The notes under the pieces are model-generated. The model was given only the letters and a program-made list of their open reading frames with translations, was not told where the DNA came from and searched no databases. This document shows, piece by piece, positions 17,321 through 25,975 of a DNA stretch of 64,000 nucleotides. How positions within the stretch are numbered: position 1 is the first letter of the stretch; every line of letters begins with the position of its first letter. The stretch covers positions 1 to 64,000 of the forward strand of contig JAUXVN010000088.1 of assembly GCA_030684555.1 (NCBI GenBank), given 5' to 3'. Position numbers and translations under genes: made by a program. Source of the DNA: Ignavibacteria bacterium. Its GTDB lineage: Bacteria; Bacteroidota; Ignavibacteria; Ignavibacteriales; Ignavibacteriaceae.

Positions 17321-18100
17321 ATGTCAAAAACAATTGCAATCGCTAATCAAAAAGGTGGAGTTGGAAAAACTACAACCTCAATAAATTTAGCAGCTTCATT
17401 AGCAGCTTCCGAATATCGTACTTTGTTAATTGATATTGATCCACAAGCTAATTCGACATCAGGATTGGGTGTGGAAAACAATAACCCATCTATTTACGAA
17501 GTCTTGATAGGAAATGTTCTCCCCGAAGATGCAATAAAAGCATCATTTATTCCATTCTTAGACGTGCTCCCATCTACAATAAACTTAGTCGGAGCAGAAA
17601 TAGAAATCGTAGATTTACCAAACAGAGAACGATTACTTAAAGAGAGACTCAAACTAATAGATGACAGGTATGATTTCATTTTAATTGATTGTCCACCGTC
17701 ATTAAGTTTACTTACTCTAAATGCGTTGTCTTCAGCGGATACAGTATTAATTCCGGTACAATGTGAATATTTTGCTTTAGAAGGATTGGGTCAACTGCTT
17801 AATACTATTAATATTGTCAAGCATCATTTTAATAAAAATCTAACTATAGAAGGTGTCCTTCTGACTATGTATGATAGTCGGTTAAGATTGTCTCAACAAG
17901 TGACTGAAGAAGTTCAACGCTATTTTGGTGAAAAAGTATTTAATACTATTATTCATCGAAATGTTAGACTTTCAGAAGCTCCAAGTTTTGGTAAACCTAT
18001 AATTATGTATGATGCCCTTTCAACGGGAGCAAGAAATTATATTGCACTTGCAGCAGAATTAATCGAAAGAAATCAATCTTATCTAAAAGTGGCTAAATGA
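17321..18100 (+). CDS. parA: Chromosome partitioning ATPase ParA (Soj)
   Basis: 259 residues. The deviant Walker A motif KGGVGKTTTSINLA at about 11-24, the Walker A' region LIDIDPQANSTSGLG and Walker B FILIDCPPSLSLLTLNAL identify a chromosomal ParA of the MinD/ParA superfamily. It lacks the N-terminal DNA-binding domain of plasmid ParA type Ia. It acts on the nucleoid with ParB to segregate origins. The gene overlaps parB by 4 bases (ATGA). No parS site is visible in the 98 bases upstream. Confidence 0.96.
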   Translation: MSKTIAIANQKGGVGKTTTSINLAASLAASEYRTLLIDIDPQANSTSGLGVENNNPSIYEVLIGNVLPEDAIKASFIPFLDVLPSTINLVGAEIEIVDLPNRERLLKERLKLIDDRYDFILIDCPPSLSLLTLNALSSADTVLIPVQCEYFALEGLGQLLNTINIVKHHFNKNLTIEGVLLTMYDSRLRLSQQVTEEVQRYFGEKVFNTIIHRNVRLSEAPSFGKPIIMYDALSTGARNYIALAAELIERNQSYLKVAK

Positions 18101-19041
18101 GTAAAATGAAGCAAGTGATGGGTCGCGGTCTTGACGCTCTGATTAAACCGCAAAATAGTGATTATCCGGAGGTTGAAGTTAACCATGCTCCGAAAATCTC
18201 AACCAATAGCAAGGTTGGTGTTGAATCAATTTCAAAACTACCTTTAAAGGTTATTTCACCAAACCCTTTTCAACCGAGACAAACTTTTGAACCAGAAGCA
18301 TTAGAAGAACTTAAAAAGTCAATATTGTCTAACGGTTTAATTCAACCAATAACCGTCAGGAAAATTTCAGAAAATACATATCAACTTATTTCTGGGGAAC
18401 GACGTTTAAGGGCTTGTGCTGAGATAGGTTATTCTGAAATTCCAGCATACATACTTGAAGTTGTTTCTGACGAATTAATGTTAGCGATGGCTTTAATTGA
18501 GAACATTCAACGTGAGAAATTAAATGCTATCGAAGTTGGAATGGCTTACAAAAGATTAATGGATGAATGTAATCTCACTCAGGATCAAATAGCAGAACGT
18601 GTTGGGAAGGATAGATCTACAGTTGCAAATTCTATACGACTTTTAAAATTACCTCAAGAAATTCAATCAGCTTTAATTAAAGAAGAAATTTCAATGGGAC
18701 ATGCCAGGGCACTTATAAATTTACCTTCCTCAGCTCTACAAATATTTGCACTTGAAAGAATAAAAGAAGGAAATTTAAATGTTAGAAAAGTTGAACTATT
18801 AGTAAAAAAACTTTTAACTGAAAGAAATTCTAATATAAAAAAAAGTTCAAATACTAAATCTCCATCTGTTTCAGCAAATGCTTTAGATATTGAAGATAAA
18901 CTAAGACGATTGTTCGGAACGAAAGTAATGTGTAAAATAAAACCCGGTGGGGCAGGGGAAGTTGTAATTGAATACTATTCCCTTGATGAACTTGAACGAT
19001 TAATTGAAATGTTTGAGATAATTGAAAACCATCGTAATTAG
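18097..19041 (+). CDS. parB: Chromosome partitioning protein ParB (Spo0J)
   Basis: 314 residues. The N-terminal CTPase/ParB domain has PNPFQPRQTF and the clamp motif GERRLRACAEIG. It is followed by a helix-turn-helix centre (LTQDQIAERVGKDRSTVANSI, then MGHARALINL) and a C-terminal dimerisation region. It binds parS sites, loads SMC and spreads on DNA. The start overlaps parA; the end overlaps the DUF5683 gene by 20 bases. The scpAB genes for the SMC complex lie at 54.6-56 kb in the same window. Confidence 0.96.
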   Translation: MSKMKQVMGRGLDALIKPQNSDYPEVEVNHAPKISTNSKVGVESISKLPLKVISPNPFQPRQTFEPEALEELKKSILSNGLIQPITVRKISENTYQLISGERRLRACAEIGYSEIPAYILEVVSDELMLAMALIENIQREKLNAIEVGMAYKRLMDECNLTQDQIAERVGKDRSTVANSIRLLKLPQEIQSALIKEEISMGHARALINLPSSALQIFALERIKEGNLNVRKVELLVKKLLTERNSNIKKSSNTKSPSVSANALDIEDKLRRLFGTKVMCKIKPGGAGEVVIEYYSLDELERLIEMFEIIENHRN

Positions 19042-19510
19042 AATATTGTTTTTTGCTGTGCTGTTTAATTGCAGTCTACTTTCGCAAACAGATTCATTGC
19101 CTACAGAAACTGACTCTGAACCAGACACATTATTTGTAATGCAAAAATCACCTTGGGGAGCTCTTGTTAGAAGTGCTATTTTGCCGGGATGGGGACAATT
19201 TTACAACGAAGCATATTATAAAATACCTGTCGTCCTCGGGATTTCAGGTTGGCTAATTTATAATTATATAGATAATCACAATCTCTATAAAAAATACCGC
19301 GATCTTTACATATCTACAAATCTTGCTGGCTATAAAGAATATAGAGAATTTTATAGAGATCAGAGAGATCTTTTTGCTATATATTATGTTTTTGCATTTA
19401 TAGCAAACCTCGTTGATGCTTATGTTGACGCACATCTTTTCGATTTTTCTGTGACCGAAGATTTTATGAGAAAAACTCAAATGATTAATGTGAGATTTAA
19501 TCTGCCATGA
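19022..19510 (+). CDS. DUF5683 exported or membrane protein
   Basis: 162 residues. The N-terminal signal-like segment is followed by SPWGALVRSAILPGWGQFYN, the hallmark of DUF5683 (related to TM2-like small membrane proteins), then a hydrophobic hairpin (IPVVLGISGWLIYNYI) and a second hydrophobic stretch FAIYYVFAFIANLVDAYVDA. The function is unknown. The start is a TTG at 19022 inside the parB 3' end; no ATG fits the signal peptide. Association with parAB is common in Bacteroidota and relatives, as far as I recall. Confidence 0.82.
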   Translation: MKTIVIRILFFAVLFNCSLLSQTDSLPTETDSEPDTLFVMQKSPWGALVRSAILPGWGQFYNEAYYKIPVVLGISGWLIYNYIDNHNLYKKYRDLYISTNLAGYKEYREFYRDQRDLFAIYYVFAFIANLVDAYVDAHLFDFSVTEDFMRKTQMINVRFNLP

Positions 19511-20226
19511 AGAATAAATTAAACACAATTAATTGTTCATACTGTCATGAAGAAAATCCAATTTATAATTTAGAGTGTAATAAATGTAATGCAATTCTTA
19601 GGAACAAAATTGTAAATATTGATCTTTGGTCAACAATAGCAAAAATAATTGAAGAGCCGATTAAAACTTTACAAAATATCATCATCGCTCAAAATAAAAA
19701 CTATATATATTTTCTGACCGTTTTAGTCAGTATAAAATTTTATATCAATTCTCAATTAATCATTTTAGCATCTGGTAGTCAAATTTCATTCTCATTCAAG
19801 GTACTTGTATTTGAGATATTAATGATGTTTTTTGCTCTATCTGTTTCAGCATTATTACTTGGGATTTTATTAGGTCAAAATAAATATGTTTCAAGATTTA
19901 TTGATAATTATTCGATAATTACTTATTCAAATATTCCGTTTATTATTAGCCTAATTATTCTTACTCCTTTGGAGATTGCGGTTTTCGGAATAACATTTTT
20001 CACATTCGATCCTTCACCATTTCTTATCAAACCAGCACTTGCATATTTCTTTGTTGCTTTAGAAATACTTATGATTTTATGGAGTATTTTTTTAATAATG
20101 ATTTCAATTTTTATTCAAAGTGGTAGTAAAGTGTTTTCATTATTTTTTGGATTGATAATATTTCTACTTCACACTACTATTGCGTATTACTCAATTAAAC
20201 TTTTCAACTTAATCTTAAATTTGTAA
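19507..20226 (+). CDS. Zinc-ribbon Yip1-like membrane protein
   Basis: 239 residues. An N-terminal zinc ribbon has two CxxC pairs (CSYC at about 10 and CNKC at about 25). After a linker come about five hydrophobic helices with the layout of the Yip1 domain family. It is an inner-membrane protein of unknown role. It overlaps the DUF5683 gene by 4 bases, so the two are probably translated together and may act together. Confidence 0.75.
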   Translation: MKNKLNTINCSYCHEENPIYNLECNKCNAILRNKIVNIDLWSTIAKIIEEPIKTLQNIIIAQNKNYIYFLTVLVSIKFYINSQLIILASGSQISFSFKVLVFEILMMFFALSVSALLLGILLGQNKYVSRFIDNYSIITYSNIPFIISLIILTPLEIAVFGITFFTFDPSPFLIKPALAYFFVALEILMILWSIFLIMISIFIQSGSKVFSLFFGLIIFLLHTTIAYYSIKLFNLILNL

Positions 20227-20230
20227 TGCT

Positions 20231-21418
20231 ATGCTAAAAGAAATTCTTGACCAGGAGAAAAGACACTTCATTCAGATATATAATAGAATTCCGCTTGATA
20301 TTTCACATGGTCAAGGTGTTCATCTTTTTGATAAAGATGGAAAAAAATATTTGGATATGTTTTCCGGACTTGGAGTAAATGCTTTAGGTTATTCACATCC
20401 ACGTATAATTGAAGCAGTCACAAAACAAATAAATAGATTTGCTCATTTATCTAATAACTATATCACTGATATTCAGATAGAGTTTTCAGAAAAACTTTTA
20501 CATTATTCCGGAAAATCGAAAATATTTTTAACCAATAGTGGAACTGAAGCAGTTGAAGCCGCAGTTAAGTTAATTAGAATGAAATATGGTGCAGATAAAA
20601 ATATTTATTCATTAACAAATTCATTTCACGGAAGAACTTATGCGGCAATGACTTTGACCGGAAAAGATAAATATAAAAAAGGTTTTGAGCCGTTAGTCCA
20701 GAATATTTTTCAAATTGATTTTAATAATATTTTAGATTTAGAACGAAAAATTAATGGTAACACTGCTGCTGTTTTTTTAGAATTTATTCAAGGTGAGGGT
20801 GGAATAAACGAAGTTAGTCATGAATTCGTTTATGAATTGAAAAAGCTCCATGAAAAATATGACTTCATAATCGTCTCAGATGGAATTCAGTGTGGAACAG
20901 GAAGAACAGGAAAAGCATATAGTCACAGTTATTATGATATAGATCCTGATATAATAGTAACTGCAAAAGCAATTGGTGGAGGTCTTCCACTCGGAGCAAT
21001 AATGGTAAGTGAAGAATTATCGGATATTATACCACTGGGCAAACATGGAACTACTTTCGGTGGAAACCCTATCAGTTGTGCTGCAGGTAAAGTAGTTTTG
21101 GAAGAAGTATATGAAAATGGCCTAATGAATTATGTTGCAGAGATTGGGGATTATTTCAAAAATGAGTTATTGGTATTGAAATCTAAGTACAGCGATTTAA
21201 TTAAGGATGTAAGAGGAAAAGGATTAATGCTTGGAATTGAAATGTCATTCACATGTTCAAATCTCGTTAAAGATTTGTTCAATAAATCAATTTTATCAAA
21301 TTGCACTAATGAAAATGCTATAAGATTGCTCCCACCATTAATCATTTCAAAATCTGATCTTGATTTTTTCCTTTACAATTTTGAAGAACTATTAAAAACC
21401 GGAAATTATGGAACTTAA
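20231..21418 (+). CDS. argD: Acetylornithine or related class III aminotransferase
   Basis: 395 residues of the PLP-dependent class III (ornithine/acetylornithine) aminotransferases. Signatures are NALGYSHPRI, NSGTEAVEAAVKLIR, NSFHGRTYAAMTLTG, FLEFIQGEGGINEV, IVSDGIQCGTGRTG with the PLP-binding Asp, and the Schiff-base lysine in VTAKAIGGGLPLGA. The closest match in length and motifs is ArgD of arginine synthesis. Related aminotransferases (GabT, LysJ) cannot be excluded, because no other arginine genes are nearby. It overlaps nadB by 11 bases. Confidence 0.85.
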   Translation: MLKEILDQEKRHFIQIYNRIPLDISHGQGVHLFDKDGKKYLDMFSGLGVNALGYSHPRIIEAVTKQINRFAHLSNNYITDIQIEFSEKLLHYSGKSKIFLTNSGTEAVEAAVKLIRMKYGADKNIYSLTNSFHGRTYAAMTLTGKDKYKKGFEPLVQNIFQIDFNNILDLERKINGNTAAVFLEFIQGEGGINEVSHEFVYELKKLHEKYDFIIVSDGIQCGTGRTGKAYSHSYYDIDPDIIVTAKAIGGGLPLGAIMVSEELSDIIPLGKHGTTFGGNPISCAAGKVVLEEVYENGLMNYVAEIGDYFKNELLVLKSKYSDLIKDVRGKGLMLGIEMSFTCSNLVKDLFNKSILSNCTNENAIRLLPPLIISKSDLDFFLYNFEELLKTGNYGT

Positions 21419-23039
21419 AACAGATGTGTTAGTTATCGGAAGTGGAATTGCAGGACTCTACGCAGCAATAAAAATGTCTGAATTTGCTGATGTAATACTT
21501 GTGACCAAAAAGAATAAATCCGATTCAAATACGAACTACGCCCAAGGTGGAATAGCTTCAGTTATTGATCCAAATGATTCGATAGAAAAACATATTGATG
21601 ATACTATGATAGCGGGAGCAGGTTTATGCAATGCTGAAGCAGTAAGAATATTAGTTACTGAAGGTCCAGATAGAATTACCGAATTAATTAATATTGGTAC
21701 TGATTTTACACAAAAGAATGGCAAATTGGATTTGGTAAAAGAAGGAGGTCACAGTTTTTCCCGCATTGTGCACTCGAAGGATTTGACCGGGAAAGAAGTA
21801 GAAAGAGCTTTAATAGAAAAAGCTAATTCTATAAATAATATTGTTATTATTGAAAATACCTTAGCAATAGATTTAATAACGGAACACAATATTTCTAATC
21901 TAAAAGATATGCCGATAAATAATCGCCATTGCTGGGGAGCATATGTCCTTGATAACAATGACAATTGTGTAAAAAAAATTACTTCAAAAGTTACAATACT
22001 TGCCACAGGTGGATTGGGGCAAGTTTATCTTCACACTACAAATCCATCTATCGCAACTGGCGATGGTTATGCAATGGCATACAGAGCAGGAGCACAATTA
22101 GCCAATATGGAATTCATTCAATTTCATCCTACCGCATTATATCAAACAATTGAAACTCGTGACAGTTCATCACATGCTTTTTTAATTTCAGAAGCAGTAA
22201 GAGGTTTTGGAGGAATTCTTAGAAATGGAGCACATGAAGAGTTTATGCATTTTTACGACTCAAGAAAAGAATTGGCACCACGAGATATTGTTGCGCGAGC
22301 TATAGATACCGAAATGAAGAAGCGTGGTGAAGATTTTCTTTATTTAGACATAACTCATAAAAATAAAGATGAAATTATTGATCATTTCCCTAATATTTAT
22401 AATAAATGTAAAGAAATTGGAATTGATATCACCAAAGATTTAATACCGGTTGTTCCAGCAGCACACTATGCATGTGGTGGTGTTTTAGTCAATACAAACG
22501 CAAAAACATCGCTATCGGGTTTATATGCGGTTGGAGAGGTCTCGATGACTGGTGTTCATGGAGCAAATCGATTGGCAAGTAATTCTTTGTTGGAAGCTCT
22601 AGTATTTACAAAAAGAGCTGCTGATTCTGTTAGAGTAGAATTATCCAACTTCAATACAAAAATTCCTTCCATACCGGATTGGGACGATTCCGGAACCCTT
22701 ACTGCTGATGAAAAAGTTATAATTTCTCATAATGTAAAAGAACTCAAACAATTTATGTCTGATTATGTGGGAATCGTCAGATCAAATTTAAGATTAAATG
22801 CAGCTTCCCGTAGAATACATACACTTTTTGTGGAAGTGGAAGATTATTATATTAAAACAAAAGTGTTTGATTCGTTAATTGAATTAAGAAACCTTGTAAC
22901 ATGCTCCCATTTAATTGTTAAAAGTGCTTTGCTCCGAAAAGAAAGCCGTGGATTACATTTTTCTTTGGATTATAAAGATTTAGGACAAATGACTTTAGGT
23001 GAAAACAATGTTATCCAAAATACTTATCAGAAATCATAA
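21408..23039 (+). CDS. nadB: L-aspartate oxidase
   Basis: 543 residues. This FAD enzyme oxidises aspartate to iminoaspartate, the first step of NAD synthesis. The N-terminal FAD motif is VLVIGSGIAGLYAAIKMSE. Family features follow: NTNYAQGGIASV, EGGHSFSRIVHSKD, ATGGLGQVYLHTTNP, FIQFHPTALY, PAAHYACGGV and GVHGANRLASNSLLEALV. The C-terminal helical domain (about 440-530) is present. nadA and nadC are not in view. The 3' end overlaps the convergent ppx gene by 13 bases. Confidence 0.96.
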   Translation: MELKTDVLVIGSGIAGLYAAIKMSEFADVILVTKKNKSDSNTNYAQGGIASVIDPNDSIEKHIDDTMIAGAGLCNAEAVRILVTEGPDRITELINIGTDFTQKNGKLDLVKEGGHSFSRIVHSKDLTGKEVERALIEKANSINNIVIIENTLAIDLITEHNISNLKDMPINNRHCWGAYVLDNNDNCVKKITSKVTILATGGLGQVYLHTTNPSIATGDGYAMAYRAGAQLANMEFIQFHPTALYQTIETRDSSSHAFLISEAVRGFGGILRNGAHEEFMHFYDSRKELAPRDIVARAIDTEMKKRGEDFLYLDITHKNKDEIIDHFPNIYNKCKEIGIDITKDLIPVVPAAHYACGGVLVNTNAKTSLSGLYAVGEVSMTGVHGANRLASNSLLEALVFTKRAADSVRVELSNFNTKIPSIPDWDDSGTLTADEKVIISHNVKELKQFMSDYVGIVRSNLRLNAASRRIHTLFVEVEDYYIKTKVFDSLIELRNLVTCSHLIVKSALLRKESRGLHFSLDYKDLGQMTLGENNVIQNTYQKS

Positions 23040-23947
23040 AAATATCGTTTTATTATAACTCCATATCGTAAGCCTTTAGTGCTAACTATAACTTTATTTA
23101 ATTGGAAATAACTCATAATATTATAAAGCAATATACTGCCAGATAAAAGTAAATCCTCTCTGTTACATACTACGGTTTGATATTTATTAAGGATTTCTTC
23201 ACTCTTCAATTTAGACAACTCATTAATAAAACAATTGATATCTGAAAATTCTAATTCATCACCTTCAACTGCTTGCTCATCATATTCACTTAACTTTTTT
23301 TTAATTGATGCAAGAGTAGTTGATGTTCCTGCAATTGCTATAGCAATATCAATGTCTATTCCCGTAAAATCAATATTCTTTAGATATTTTTTTGTTTCTT
23401 TATATGCTCCCGTTAAATTGTAATTTTCAGGATGTCCATTAAAGAACTTTTCCTTTAAGGAAACAACTCCTATTGGTAAACTTATTTTATTTCTAATTTT
23501 ACAATTCTTACCCAAAGAAATTTCTGTGCTCCCACCTCCGATATCAATAACTAAAGCATTCATAGAACTGAAGCTTTCGTAGGTTGCACCAATAAAAGAA
23601 TATTCTGCTTCAAGTTCTCCTGACAATACTTCGATAGTAATTCCTGATTCTTCCTTAATTCTATTGATAACATCTTGACTGTTTGATGCTATTCTAAATG
23701 CATTTGTTCCAAAAGCATTAACACTTGTGCAATTATAATTTTTTGCAACCTCTTTATAATGCAATAATATTTGCAGCAACTCAAAAACTTTTGCCTCGGA
23801 GATTAATTTAGTCTCGTTCAAACCTTCACTAATTCTTGGAATGAATTGTAGATCATAAACACTTTTTATTGTTTTTAAATTTTGATCAACTTCAGCAATC
23901 AGAAGAATTACAGTATTTGAGCCAACATCAATTGAGGCAATTTTCAT
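23027..23947 (-). CDS. Ppx/GppA family phosphatase
   Basis: 306 residues of the ASKHA ATPase fold: SIDVGSNTVILLIAEV (phosphate 1), NAFGTNAFRIASN, ALVIDIGGGSTEISLG (phosphate 2) and AIAGTSTTLASI (adenosine). The family hydrolyses exopolyphosphate or pppGpp to ppGpp. At about 300 residues it is the short two-domain form without the C-terminal HD-like domain of E. coli Ppx. Which substrate is used cannot be told. It is divergent from the following membrane protein gene. Confidence 0.9.
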   Translation of the reverse strand: MKIASIDVGSNTVILLIAEVDQNLKTIKSVYDLQFIPRISEGLNETKLISEAKVFELLQILLHYKEVAKNYNCTSVNAFGTNAFRIASNSQDVINRIKEESGITIEVLSGELEAEYSFIGATYESFSSMNALVIDIGGGSTEISLGKNCKIRNKISLPIGVVSLKEKFFNGHPENYNLTGAYKETKKYLKNIDFTGIDIDIAIAIAGTSTTLASIKKKLSEYDEQAVEGDELEFSDINCFINELSKLKSEEILNKYQTVVCNREDLLLSGSILLYNIMSYFQLNKVIVSTKGLRYGVIIKRYFYDF

Positions 23948-23965
23948 TTTTTTTCTGTATGTTTG
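23932..23965 (+). promoter_or_regulatory. Possible promoter for the 23992-25213 gene group
   Basis: TTG (23932-23934), a 23-base spacer and TATGTTTG (23958-23965) fit the Bacteroidota promoter pattern at the upper spacer limit. The -7 element ends 26 bases before the ATG at 23992. The -33 element lies inside the start of ppx. Confidence 0.35.
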
Positions 23966-23991
23966 TCACCACTAAAATAAAACATTTATGT

Positions 23992-24510
23992 ATGAAAAAT
24001 AAGAATATACTTTCCAAATTATTTCTATATTTAACTGTTCTAACCGGATTAGTCTGGTTAGGGGGATATATTGCAAGAATAATCATAACATTTCAACTAT
24101 TCGATGGAAATCAATTTGAGTTGAGATCAATTTTCGTTGGGGATGCTCTTCGAGCAGCACTCTATGCAATTAATCCAGCAATTACCTATAACTTGTTAAC
24201 CTATCCGATTTTTTTAATTTCATTAATTATTTTCATATTCACCGCAAAATTATCACTTAAAGAGAATGGATGGTTATTCATCTCCCTAATTTTAATTTTC
24301 CTTACTGCTCCATTTGAACTTTTTCTATTATCTATCGATTATAAAATCGCAACATCAGTTTTTTATAATCCCAATTTTGATACTGCAGCGATTTTGAACC
24401 TTACAATTGAAAGGTTTAAAGTTTTAAGCAGTTTTCCGATAATAGAAGTTTTTATTTATTGTGCAATTATCTATCTCTTTTTATTTCAACCATTGCAAAA
24501 GAAAAGTTAA
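23992..24510 (+). CDS. Integral membrane protein of unknown function
   Basis: 172 residues with about four hydrophobic helices (near 10-32, 65-85, 92-112 and 145-165) and few charged residues. No family is recognised. The frame is open further upstream, but ATG 23992 starts just before the first membrane helix and behind a possible promoter. Its stop overlaps the next start by one base (TAATG), so it is the first gene of a three-gene unit ending with aroQ. Confidence 0.68.
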   Translation: MKNKNILSKLFLYLTVLTGLVWLGGYIARIIITFQLFDGNQFELRSIFVGDALRAALYAINPAITYNLLTYPIFLISLIIFIFTAKLSLKENGWLFISLILIFLTAPFELFLLSIDYKIATSVFYNPNFDTAAILNLTIERFKVLSSFPIIEVFIYCAIIYLFLFQPLQKKS

Positions 24511-24782
24511 TGAAAATAAAAGAGAAAGAATTTGAAGATATTATCGAAGAATTAAAAGTGTTGGCTGTTCAACTTGGAGCAACAATACGTTTTGAAAAAG
24601 GGGATTTTAAGGGAGGGTACTGTTTACTAAAAGATAGCAAAGTAATTGTTATTAATAAACTTGCCAACACTCAAAGAAAAGCTATGATATTGGCAACAGC
24701 ACTTAAAGAACTTGGTATTGATCAAATTTATATTACACCAAAAGTACGTGAATTAATAGATGAAATGTTTGATGAAAAATGA
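24510..24782 (+). CDS. Small conserved cytoplasmic protein of unknown function
   Basis: 90 residues starting MKIKEKEFEDIIEELKVLAV. It is mixed alpha/beta with a compact GDFKGGYCLLKDSKVIVINK strand pair and a helical C-terminus (LATALKELGIDQIYITPKVR). I do not recognise a family or catalytic motif. It is wedged between the membrane protein and aroQ with overlaps of 1 and 4 bases, so it is certainly translated in coupling with them. A larger frame with 17 extra N-terminal codons exists but overlaps the previous gene more. Confidence 0.72.
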   Translation: MKIKEKEFEDIIEELKVLAVQLGATIRFEKGDFKGGYCLLKDSKVIVINKLANTQRKAMILATALKELGIDQIYITPKVRELIDEMFDEK

Positions 24783-25213
24783 AAATTAAAATTATTAATG
24801 GTGCAAATTTAAATTTACTCGGAAAACGAGACCAGGATCAATATGGCTGCGTTTCGTTAAAAGATATTGAAAAATCTTTACTGGACGAATTCCCAAATAT
24901 TAGTCTTGATTTTTTTCAATCAAATATCGAGGGTGAAATCGTCGACGAGATTCAAAAATCAATTGGACAATTTGATGGATTGATAATAAACCCGGGAGGA
25001 TATGCTCATACATCCATAGTTATAAAAGATGCTCTTGAACTTTTCAAAGGATTAAAGATTGAGGTCCACCTTTCACATCTATCTAAAAGGGAAGATTTCA
25101 GGCAAGTTCTTTTAACTGCAAGTAGTTGTGATGGATATATCTCCGGGTTTAAGCAATATGGTTACATTGCTGCAGTGTATTTAATCATAAAGATTTTCAA
25201 TACGAAAAATTAA
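24779..25213 (+). CDS. aroQ: 3-dehydroquinate dehydratase, type II
   Basis: 144 residues, the size of the dodecameric type II enzyme of the shikimate pathway. Motifs are INGANLNLLGKRDQDQYG (with the catalytic loop Arg and Tyr), FQSNIEGEIVDEI, INPGGYAHTSIVIKDAL, and EVHLSHLSKREDFR with the catalytic His. The family has NGPNLNLLG and NPGAYTHTS, so there are mild substitutions. It overlaps the preceding gene by 4 bases. No other aro gene is near. Confidence 0.95.
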   Translation: MKIKIINGANLNLLGKRDQDQYGCVSLKDIEKSLLDEFPNISLDFFQSNIEGEIVDEIQKSIGQFDGLIINPGGYAHTSIVIKDALELFKGLKIEVHLSHLSKREDFRQVLLTASSCDGYISGFKQYGYIAAVYLIIKIFNTKN

Positions 25214-25317
25214 AACTTCCACAAAGGTTATTTTAGACCAATATTTTAATATGATGCTATCATACCAAGATTAAACGATTTAGACCATAATATTAAAGCA
25301 AATACTAATTAATTCTC

Positions 25318-25342
25318 TTGATTATTGATAATTAATAATCAA
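25318..25342. promoter_or_regulatory. Palindrome upstream of merR, possible operator
   Basis: TTGATTATT (25318-25326) and AATAATCAA (25334-25342) are perfect 9-base arms with a 7-base spacer, 33 bases before the merR start codon. A dyad in this place suits autoregulation by the dimeric MerR-type protein. The AT richness makes chance occurrence possible. Confidence 0.4.
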
Positions 25343-25375
25343 TTACTTATTTTCCCTCAAGTAATAAGTGAGATT

Positions 25376-25777
25376 ATGAAAGATTTCAATATTAAAAAAT
25401 TGTACTACTCAATTAGTGAGGTAAGTAAAATTACTGAGGTTGAGCAATATGTTCTTCGTTATTGGGAAACTGAGTTTGAGCAGTTAAAGCCTCAAAAAAA
25501 TCGTGCAGGTAATCGAGCTTATACTAACAAAGATATTCAAGTGATTTTATCAATTAAATCACTTTTAAGAGAGAAGAAATATACCATTGAAGGTGCAAAA
25601 GCAGTTATTTCTGAGTATCCAAAGTTAAAAAAATCAGAAGTTGAAAATTCTAGTAAATCCGAAATTAATAGTATCCCGACTGAAATTGAAACAACTTTAA
25701 AAAGTGAAACTCCAAATCTTAAAAATGATCTGTTGGAGTTTAGATTTTTCTTAGAAAATCTACTTACAAAATTTTAA
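25376..25777 (+). CDS. MerR-family transcriptional regulator
   Basis: 133 residues. The MerR winged helix-turn-helix is clear: YYSISEVSKITEVEQYVLRY, WETEFEQLKP, RAGNRAYTNKDI and the second wing with LLREKKYTIEGAKAVI. The C-terminal part (about 80-133) is short, acidic and without cysteines or a known effector domain, so the signal is unknown. ATG 25376 is preferred over an upstream TTG because the HTH begins shortly after it. The gene ends 5 bases before tRNA-Pro. Confidence 0.9.
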   Translation: MKDFNIKKLYYSISEVSKITEVEQYVLRYWETEFEQLKPQKNRAGNRAYTNKDIQVILSIKSLLREKKYTIEGAKAVISEYPKLKKSEVENSSKSEINSIPTEIETTLKSETPNLKNDLLEFRFFLENLLTKF

Positions 25778-25782
25778 TTAAT

Positions 25783-25856
25783 CGGAACGTGGCGCAGCCC
25801 GGTAGCGTACTTGAATGGGGTTCAAGGGGTCGCGGGTTCAAATCCCGCCGTTCCGA
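25783..25856 (+). tRNA. tRNA-Pro (anticodon GGG)
   Basis: 74 nt. Acceptor stem CGGAACG pairs with CGTTCCG. The D-arm contains GCGCAGCCCGGTAGCGT. The anticodon stem CTTGA/TCAAG closes the loop ATGGGGT (anticodon GGG). The T-arm is CGGGTTCAAATCCCG, with discriminator A. CCA is not encoded. The 5' CGG and overall layout are typical of bacterial tRNA-Pro. Confidence 0.96.
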
Positions 25857-25858
25857 CA

Positions 25859-25887
25859 AAAAGGTATCAAATTGATACCTTTTTTTT
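25859..25887 (+). terminator. Rho-independent terminator after tRNA-Pro
   Basis: GGTATCAA and TTGATACC form a stem with a minimal loop, preceded by A residues and followed by a run of eight or nine T. It starts 2 bases after the tRNA and would end the merR-tRNA transcript. Confidence 0.88.
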
Positions 25888-25975
25888 ATGTATGCTTCAT
25901 TATATTTTTCTGTCTACTCTTAAATAATTAACTTAGGTTTTTAATTAATTAGTTTTCCATTAAGAAAAAGTAGTT

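Noticed and set aside
23027-23039. Tail-to-tail overlap of nadB and ppx as a regulatory antisense device
   Set aside because: A 13-base convergent overlap is common in compact genomes and gives no evidence of regulation.
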